DNA of 18,149 nt from SIG440 sp045645805 (lineage in GTDB: Bacteria > Bacillota > Clostridia > Monoglobales > Monoglobaceae), in the NCBI GenBank assembly GCA_045645805.1, contig JAZRJL010000087.1, forward strand, positions 1 to 18,149, written 5' to 3'. Under the pieces are notes generated by a model. That model saw only the letters and a list, made by a program, of their open reading frames with translations. It searched no databases and was not told the DNA's origin. Both the position numbers and the translations under genes were made by a program. Of the stretch, positions 13,757-18,149 are shown piece after piece. The stretch's first letter is position 1, and each line of letters starts with the position of its first letter.

Positions 13757-13812
13757 CGGTTGTATTGACAACCTACACCCCATCTGTCACCGATAGGTGA
13801 CTGATGAGGTGT
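13757..13812. repeat. Two adjacent hairpins of the same repeat cluster
   Basis: GGTTGT/ACAACC (13758-13773) is followed by a long stem in which ACACC, ATC and GTCACC (from 13775) pair with GGTGAC, GAT and GGTGT (to 13812) around a GATA loop. The wording CCTCATC(A)GTCACC on the minus strand resembles the neighbouring repeats. No gene is seen between 13384 and 13869. Confidence 0.55.
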
Positions 13813-13837
13813 AATAATTGCCTTTTTAGACAGTATA

Positions 13838-13862
13838 AAATGCCCCGTTATACGGGGCATTT
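13838..13862 (-). terminator. Terminator of the sipL transcript
   Basis: AAATGCCCCGT/ACGGGGCATTT is a perfect 11-bp stem with a 3-nt loop, 7 nt beyond the sipL stop. On the minus strand it runs into TTTTAT, a fair U-tract. Confidence 0.8.
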
Positions 13863-13869
13863 CTGTTAC

Positions 13870-15417
13870 CTACTTAAATATATAAATACATTTCCCGGGG
13901 GTCAGAATCTCGCTGTCAAGCTGATTTGAACTCATTATCTCATTTGGCGAGGTATGATATTTTTTTGCAATATCCCAAAGAGTGTCGCCTTTTTGGACAA
14001 AATAAATTCGTGCAGAGGGTGCTTTGGGGAATTTCTTTTCTGTGTCAAGGCTTATGCTTGAAATCAGCTTGGCGGTGCAAGGGGTAATTACCTTTAATGA
14101 AATCTGTACTATGGCACGTATTTCCAAAACTCTGTCACCGTTTATGGTACAGCTTGTATGTATAATTTCTGCCTTGGCGTCGCATAAGGAATCAGGCTTA
14201 ATCCCCTCTGCCTCAAAGCTTTGTGAAAACGGCAAAATATGTGCAAAGCCTGCAATGGGCATTGTCTGGTCGCCCGAAAGGTAAAGAAAGTTGCAGATTG
14301 CCGTACCCGAGACGGTTACGCAAGCACCCTCGACCGAAATGTTTTCGATATTTGCTTTTGCACTGCAGTCGCAAAGCCGTTGAATTTCAGGAAGATAGTC
14401 GGGGATGCTCACCGGCTCTTTTATTGTTATCTGCTGGGTAAAGCTGCCTGTCAGCTGTTCAAGACAGTAGCTTTCCCTTTCAAGCTCAACACCGCAGCAG
14501 GTTCCGTATGCGTCCTCAATAACGGTACATTCAACCGCCTCTGAGGCACGGACAGCCCCCTCAAGAACAATTTCGCATTTCAGAATCCGTTTATCTCCGT
14601 CACTGTCAGCACACACTTCAAAATAGCAATCCTTTACCGAATAATCAACTTCGCCGTTCATTGTTTCGGTAAGACCTTCAATTTCAAGCACTTCGCTGAA
14701 CTGAACAGTATGCTCCATAACCTCAATGCAGCCTTCGTCGCTGCAGTACAGAGTGCAGATTTTCAGCTCGCCTTTTGCGTGGGCAGAGCCTGCAAGAAGT
14801 CTGAGCTCGGTTGAAGACGGTGTTGCCGAAGTTTTAAGAATTTCACAGATTGACGGCTTGCCCTGAGGCACTTCAAGCTTTTCCCGAACCACAATTTCAC
14901 GCATTGCGTCTATGCAGGGGTTAAAAAGCTTCATTTTGCGTGTTTTTATCTCAACATCGCATTCGTTTTCAAGACCCGTTGCAAAATCTATATCGGTATT
15001 GCGTGAAAGACGGATTAAAAATTCAAGTCCGGTACGGGTACTCAGCTTGCGGCTGTTTACCAGAGTATATTCGCAGGGTCGGCACTTTGCTTCAATGGCA
15101 AAGTCCATATCGGGCATTGCACCGCTTACATCAAGAACGTTACTAAATTCCTGTGTGGTGGTGATTGATTTTACACGTCCCGATTCCTTTATGTCCGGAA
15201 TGTAAAGAATATTAAGTCTTACAACACCCTGAACATAGATTTTATCGTTTTGAACAGTTTTGTGGTTTATGGCGACATCGGTATCTACCTGAAGAATTTT
15301 GAGGATATCCGGCTTTATGTCGGGGACAATTACATCGCCCTCAACTGTTGCATAACAGCATTTTGAGCATACAACCTCGGACAGCCGTATATGCTCGTTT
15401 TGAAGTTTTATTGACAT
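13870..15417 (-). CDS. sipL: SipL-like spore coat morphogenetic protein (DUF3794 domains + LysM)
   Basis: In Clostridia SipL binds the coat ATPase SpoIVA around the forespore and is needed for coat localisation and encasement. The protein has repeated DUF3794/SPOCS-type beta domains; VVCSKCCYATVEGDVIVPDI and ITIKEPVSIPDYLPEIQRL mark two of them. It ends with a LysM domain (residues 471-515, YFVQKGDTLWDIAKKYHTS) of the kind required for SpoIVA binding. It has no signal peptide, fitting a mother-cell cytoplasmic protein, and 515 residues agrees with the family. GTGAGG lies 8 nt before ATG 15417. The 65-nt gap upstream holds a sigma-E-like promoter. Other DUF3794-LysM proteins exist, so orthology to C. 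difficile SipL is likely but not proven. Confidence 0.85.
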   Translation of the reverse strand: MSIKLQNEHIRLSEVVCSKCCYATVEGDVIVPDIKPDILKILQVDTDVAINHKTVQNDKIYVQGVVRLNILYIPDIKESGRVKSITTTQEFSNVLDVSGAMPDMDFAIEAKCRPCEYTLVNSRKLSTRTGLEFLIRLSRNTDIDFATGLENECDVEIKTRKMKLFNPCIDAMREIVVREKLEVPQGKPSICEILKTSATPSSTELRLLAGSAHAKGELKICTLYCSDEGCIEVMEHTVQFSEVLEIEGLTETMNGEVDYSVKDCYFEVCADSDGDKRILKCEIVLEGAVRASEAVECTVIEDAYGTCCGVELERESYCLEQLTGSFTQQITIKEPVSIPDYLPEIQRLCDCSAKANIENISVEGACVTVSGTAICNFLYLSGDQTMPIAGFAHILPFSQSFEAEGIKPDSLCDAKAEIIHTSCTINGDRVLEIRAIVQISLKVITPCTAKLISSISLDTEKKFPKAPSARIYFVQKGDTLWDIAKKYHTSPNEIMSSNQLDSEILTPGKCIYIFK

Positions 15418-15436
15418 CTTTATTCCCTCACTTTAT

Positions 15437-15465
15437 ATTGTATAGTCTTGGTTTTTGGTATATAC
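15437..15465 (-). promoter_or_regulatory. Candidate sigma-E sporulation promoter for sipL
   Basis: On the minus strand GTATATA (15465-15459), 14 nt and TATACAAT (15444-15437) resemble the mother-cell sigma-E pattern (ATA-type -35, CATACAAT-type -10). There is no good vegetative -35 at the right distance. The assignment rests on resemblance and on the sporulation role of SipL. Confidence 0.42.
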
Positions 15466-15482
15466 TATGACGATTTTTGCTG

Positions 15483-16106
15483 TTATATTCCAAAATCCTG
15501 AAGGTTAAAGCCTGACAAATCTATATAATCAGATACCAGAACAAAAAGAAGAGCAAGAACCAAAACAGAGTTCTCCTCATCGTCCTTTTCCATAAACAAA
15601 AATATAAGTGCCAGAAGAAGCAGGTCCTCTGCACCGATTATGCCAAAGAATTTTTTTGTTTGCTTGTTGTAAACCGCATCGGGCAAAAGCTTTTGCAAAA
15701 GACCTGACATTCCGTTTTTTCTGCCGCTGTTTTGTGGCGGGGTTTTACAGGAATTGCAGGCTTTATTTTCGCCTGACGGGTGCATACGTGGGATATCCTT
15801 ATTTTGCTGCGGATTGCTGTTATGCTGTCTGTTTTGCTGCATGGAATTGTTGGGTATGTGTTGGGTAATGTTTTGATTTTGCTGAGGAGCGGTTTTTTGT
15901 TGAGTTGTTTTAAGTGTCGGTTTTTGCTGTTGCTGCTGAGAAGTTTGCTGATGTCGGACAGGCTGTGCTTGCTGTGATGCTTGCTGATGTCGGACAGGCT
16001 GTGATTGCTGTGATGCTTGCTGATTTGCCTGTCGGGGTTGATTTTGCCTAAGCTGATTTTGATTTGCGGACGAGGTTTGCTGTGCAGATTCAAAACGCTG
16101 ATACAT
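15483..16106 (-). CDS. Gln-rich protein with a hydrophobic C-terminal segment, unknown function
   Basis: The N-terminal ~120 residues are low-complexity, rich in Gln, Asn, Ser and Pro, with a 12-residue repeat (ASQQ-x-QPVRHQQ). A short Cys pair (CNSC) follows, then an ordered region: LLQKLLPDAVYNKQTKKFFG and two hydrophobic stretches (AEDLLLLALIFLFM, VLVLALLFVLV) ending SDYIDL. I choose ATG 16106. GGAGGTGAT just before it belongs to the end of the upstream gene, whose stop is 1 nt away, so the pair is coupled. Proteins with this C-terminus recur next to short partners in Clostridia, but no function is known to me. Its place upstream of sipL suggests a role in the spore or mother cell. Confidence 0.78.
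   Translation of the reverse strand: MYQRFESAQQTSSANQNQLRQNQPRQANQQASQQSQPVRHQQASQQAQPVRHQQTSQQQQQKPTLKTTQQKTAPQQNQNITQHIPNNSMQQNRQHNSNPQQNKDIPRMHPSGENKACNSCKTPPQNSGRKNGMSGLLQKLLPDAVYNKQTKKFFGIIGAEDLLLLALIFLFMEKDDEENSVLVLALLFVLVSDYIDLSGFNLQDFGI
15945..16016 (-). repeat. 36-bp tandem repeat inside the Gln-rich gene
   Basis: Two 36-bp units (15945-15980 and 15981-16016) differ at one base, and a third degenerates after about 7 nt. Each unit encodes 12 residues of the form ASQQxQPVRHQQ. Such repeats change copy number easily, so the protein length may vary between strains. Confidence 0.85.
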
Positions 16107-16107
16107 T

Positions 16108-16506
16108 TCAATCACCTCCCAGTTCCTTAAATGCTTTTAATGCCTTTGTTACGGTAATAAGCTTTGCAGCCTGGTCCACCTTGTTGCGGCGTTCCTTGCT
16201 GAGATATGGCTTAAGTGCCTGCAAAAAGTTTGCGGCGGCACTGTCCTTTGTGCTGCTTACTGTGTTCATTACCTTTTGTATCTTCATTAGTGTATCAATA
16301 TTTCCAAGACCTGAAAGGATGCCTCCAAGTCCGCCTTGTTCTGAGTCTGTATTTGTCGTTGAGGGATTGCTTTCATCGGCAGAGGTATCGCTTGCCGACC
16401 CCATAAGAGAACCAAGAATGTTTTGAATTTGCTCCTCGCCTTCTTTGGTTGAAAGCATTTCCTGAAGCTGTTCAATTCCCTTTGAAAAGTCAAATTCCTC
16501 TGCCAT
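16108..16506 (-). CDS. Small protein of the sipL cluster, unknown function
   Basis: The 132-residue protein has an acidic N-terminal part, a Ser/Thr/Gly-rich linker (SDTSADESNPSTT, GGLGGILSGLG) and a basic helical C-terminal part with LMKIQKVMN and FLQALKPYLSKERRNKVDQA. The LMKI..ALKPxLS..R..K.D.A pattern resembles a widespread family of short uncharacterised Clostridial proteins. There is no signal peptide or membrane helix. AGAAAGGG lies 11 nt before ATG 16506. It follows the 86-residue gene by 25 nt and precedes the Gln-rich gene by 1 nt, so all are probably one transcript. Confidence 0.78.
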   Translation of the reverse strand: MAEEFDFSKGIEQLQEMLSTKEGEEQIQNILGSLMGSASDTSADESNPSTTNTDSEQGGLGGILSGLGNIDTLMKIQKVMNTVSSTKDSAAANFLQALKPYLSKERRNKVDQAAKLITVTKALKAFKELGGD

Positions 16507-16531
16507 AGCCGTTTTTTCCCTTTCTGAAATT

Positions 16532-16792
16532 TTAGGATTTTTTTACAATTTGTTCAAGCTTTGACAAAAGATTTGGGTCTTGTGCCAGCTTTTTTATCAT
16601 ATCGGGGTTTGACTGAAGCTGTTTTTGAAGCTCCCGGGGATTTGTCTGACCACCCTTGCCTGAAAGTCCCGATTTATTTATTGCATCAGCCGCCATTTGA
16701 AGCTGTTCGGGGGTAAGACCGTTGCTGATTTGTTTAAGTCCCTGAGCAAGCATTTGTGGATTCATTTTTGAAAGCATTTCCTGAATATTCAT
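16532..16792 (-). CDS. Small Gln/Met-rich helical protein, unknown function
   Basis: The 86-residue protein starts MNIQEMLSKMNPQMLAQGLK and is predicted helical, with QL, NP and LSK repeats and a basic end (LEQIVKKS). The two halves are loosely similar in style (NPQMLAQGLKQ and NPDMIKKLAQ, DPNLLSKLEQ). AAAGG lies 11 nt before ATG 16792. It is the first gene of the minus-strand cluster that ends with sipL. No function is recognised. Confidence 0.75.
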   Translation of the reverse strand: MNIQEMLSKMNPQMLAQGLKQISNGLTPEQLQMAADAINKSGLSGKGGQTNPRELQKQLQSNPDMIKKLAQDPNLLSKLEQIVKKS

Positions 16793-16940
16793 ATATCCCG
16801 TTGCCTTTCTTCCGCTAAAATTTCAAGCCTTGCCTGCGGACTTGACAAAGCCTAAACCTGACAGAGTGGTTATCTCAAACTGCCTGAAAATTAAGATCAG
16901 ATTTGCACACCCATTGTCAGGTTATTTCTTTTCATTTATT

Positions 16941-16968
16941 ATTATATGATGAAATAAAAAATTAGTGA
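16941..16968 (-). promoter_or_regulatory. Candidate sporulation-sigma promoter for the 16792-15483 gene cluster
   Basis: On the minus strand CATATAAT followed by A (16948-16940) fits both the sigma-E -10 and the sigma-K pattern CATAnnnTA. TCACTAA lies 13 nt upstream and AC falls at the sigma-K -35 position. A vegetative reading (TTGTCA, TATAAT) would need a 19-nt spacer, which is poor. Confidence 0.35.
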
Positions 16969-16993
16969 CAAAAATGTATGGGTGTGGTAAAAT
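16965..16993 (+). promoter_or_regulatory. Extended -10 promoter for the phosphodiesterase gene
   Basis: GTGACA (16965-16970), 17 nt and TAAAAT (16988-16993), with TGG directly before the -10. The start would be about 17000, some 19 nt before the gene. It overlaps the divergent candidate promoter. Confidence 0.55.
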
Positions 16994-17018
16994 GATGGGA
17001 GTAAAGGACGTGATATAA

Positions 17019-17477
17019 ATGAAAATTTTGATTTTCAGTGATTCGCATAAAAGCTTTGCCCCTATGATGAGGGCAATTGAAATTGAAAAGGATGTAAACT
17101 GGATTATCCACGCAGGGGATGTTCAAAGCGATGTTGAGGATTTGCTTATTACATACCCAAAAACTCCTGTGGCATATGTCAAGGGCAACAACGATTTCTT
17201 TTTGCGGGATGTACCCGAGGACAGATTTTTCACCCTTGACGGAGTGAAGATTTTTCTTACTCACGGCCACAATTACGGGGTAAAATATTCACTTTCGGCA
17301 CTTTTTAAAAAAGGAACAGAGCTTGGTGCGGACATTTGTATTTTTGGGCATACCCACGTTGCTGTTTGTGAAAAAATGGAAAATATTACCTTGTTTAATC
17401 CCGGTTCGGCAACAAAAAGCTACGGTGTTATGGAAATAAACAATGGCGAATATAGTTTGGAAATACGTAAATTTTAA
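17019..17477 (+). CDS. Metallophosphoesterase, YfcE/MJ0936 family
   Basis: This is a small cytoplasmic two-metal phosphodiesterase. The metal ligands are all visible: D8 and H10 (FSDSH), HAGD (31-34), GNND (56-59), H82 and H84 (THGH), and H111 with H113 (GHTH). At 152 residues it is the size of YfcE and MJ0936, which hydrolyse phosphodiester model substrates; the natural substrate is uncertain. NPGSATKSYGVMEI matches the family ending. AAAGGA lies 10 nt before ATG 17019. In some Clostridia relatives are encoded next to rdgB; no rdgB is present here. Confidence 0.92.
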   Translation: MKILIFSDSHKSFAPMMRAIEIEKDVNWIIHAGDVQSDVEDLLITYPKTPVAYVKGNNDFFLRDVPEDRFFTLDGVKIFLTHGHNYGVKYSLSALFKKGTELGADICIFGHTHVAVCEKMENITLFNPGSATKSYGVMEINNGEYSLEIRKF

Positions 17478-17557
17478 AAATAAATTTAAAAATTTTGATT
17501 ACAAAACCTCGATTCAGGGAATACTGAAAGTGTAAATCCAAATGGAGGTGAAAAATT

Positions 17558-17713
17558 ATGGAAAATAATGGTGTAAGCTGTAATGTAAACGAATGTATGT
17601 ATCATGCAGAGGGCAACAAGTGCCGTCTTGACAAGATTGAGGTAAGCCACGAAAAAACAAGTGCAGATTCGATTGCAATCCCTCATTTTTGCAAGAGTTA
17701 CGAAAAGAAGTAA
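17558..17713 (+). CDS. DUF1540 domain protein, 51 residues
   Basis: This small protein has four cysteines in the DUF1540 arrangement: VSCNVNECMYHAEGNKC followed by HFCKSYEKK at the end. The spacing suggests a metal-binding fold. DUF1540 proteins are common and abundant in Clostridia, but their role is not established. GGAGGTG (17544-17550) is 7 nt before ATG 17558. It lies 80 nt after the phosphodiesterase gene and before a strong terminator. Confidence 0.9.
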   Translation: MENNGVSCNVNECMYHAEGNKCRLDKIEVSHEKTSADSIAIPHFCKSYEKK

Positions 17714-17737
17714 ATAAATAAAAAAGAAGATAAAAAT

Positions 17738-17786
17738 ACCACCCATATCTGTGCTGTATGATATCAGAAATGGGTGGTGTTTTTTT
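17738..17786. terminator. Bidirectional terminator between the DUF1540 gene and the converging minus-strand gene
   Basis: ACCACCCAT (17738-17746) pairs with ATGGGTGGT (17770-17778), and TCTG with CAGA inside, around a long loop. Seven T follow on the plus strand (17780-17786) and TATTTTTATC on the minus strand. Confidence 0.85.
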
Positions 17787-17788
17787 AC

Positions 17789-18149
17789 TTACTCGAAATC
17801 CTCAAGCGTTACCGTGGCTGCCTCAACCGCACGCTTGCAGTAACCGCATTCCTCACAGTTCTTTTTGCAGTTTGCTACCTGCTTGCCAAAGCCCTCAGGC
17901 AGCTTGCTGTTTTCGATTATGTCGGGATAGAACAATCCGCTGTGGCTTGGCTCTAAAAGGTCTGTTATGGCACCGCTGTATTTGCCGTTTATGTATGCCC
18001 TCAAAGTGCGGATGGGGTTGCGGCTTACACGGGTTGCAAGCTTTGCTGCAACAAAGTAGCCTTCGTAAAGGTGCATATCCTCAGGCCTTACAAAGGTCAT
18101 ATCCTTTAAAACCGAGGCACGGTTCTCCCTGTGGCTTAAAAACTCGTGA
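17789..18149 (-). CDS. C-terminal part of an unidentified protein with a Cys cluster; 5' end outside window
   Basis: The frame stays open to the window edge, so at least 119 C-terminal residues are present and the N-terminus is missing. The segment includes SHRENRASVLKDMTFVRPED, LHxYEG-like and NPIRTLRAYING motifs. It ends with C-x3-C-x2-C-x2-C (CKKNCEECGYC) about 13 residues before the stop. Such a cluster often binds iron-sulfur or zinc. I do not recognise the family with confidence. The gene converges on the DUF1540 gene and uses the shared terminator. Confidence 0.8.
   Translation of the reverse strand, partial: HEFLSHRENRASVLKDMTFVRPEDMHLYEGYFVAAKLATRVSRNPIRTLRAYINGKYSGAITDLLEPSHSGLFYPDIIENSKLPEGFGKQVANCKKNCEECGYCKRAVEAATVTLEDFE

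Noticed and set aside
15945..16016. 36-bp repeats as a CRISPR array
   Set aside because: The units are directly adjacent without spacers and are in frame inside a coding sequence.
16064..16426. Plus-strand 120-codon frame opposite the small genes upstream of sipL
   Set aside because: Antisense to two closely spaced genes with good ribosome binding sites; Ser/Phe-rich translation without motif.

Overview
The window looks like chromosomal DNA of an anaerobic, probably spore-forming member of the Clostridia (Firmicutes), most likely near the Oscillospirales/Ruminococcaceae. I base this on the cdaA-cdaR pair, the cmk-plsC-ispH/rpsA cluster with its IspH-S1 fusion, a type 3 prolyl-tRNA synthetase, a SipL-like spore protein with a LysM tail, a DUF1540 protein, strong Shine-Dalgarno sites and intergenic palindromes typical of the group. 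No phage, plasmid, transposase, CRISPR or tRNA was seen.

Layout. 1-694: end of a copper P-type ATPase fused to a CopZ-like domain. 811-2250: proS behind a near-consensus promoter. 2385-6898: cdaA and cdaR (cyclic-di-AMP synthesis and its regulator), an FAD-dependent dehydrogenase and ychF. 6934-10819: a small helical protein, cmk, plsC and the IspH-ribosomal protein S1 fusion, tightly packed. 10820-11173: non-coding, rich in hairpins. 11174-12547: murD. 12548-13383: a compact accessory locus. 13384-13869: a run of palindromic repeats. 13870-16792 (minus strand): sipL and three small proteins of unknown function, behind promoters that resemble sporulation sigma-factor sites. 17019-17713: a YfcE-type phosphodiesterase and a DUF1540 protein. 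17789-18149 (minus strand): C-terminal end of an unidentified cysteine-rich protein.

The most interesting part is 12548-13383. A 22-residue hydrophobic peptide on the minus strand (12752-12684) has an excellent ribosome binding site. Facing it is a perfect-consensus promoter that makes a roughly 80-nt RNA, and both transcripts run into one bidirectional terminator. This is the architecture of a type I toxin-antitoxin pair. The two RNAs also start with almost the same leader, which forms an inverted repeat around the locus. Diverging from the toxin promoter is a second promoter for a highly structured RNA (12972-13142) with nested and mutually exclusive helices, a terminator and a possible antiterminator, just upstream of a 71-residue protein with atypical codon use.

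A second theme is two fusion genes (CopA-CopZ and IspH-S1) that each keep a Shine-Dalgarno site and ATG at the domain junction. The smaller C-terminal protein could therefore also be made alone. For S1 there is also a strong promoter inside ispH.
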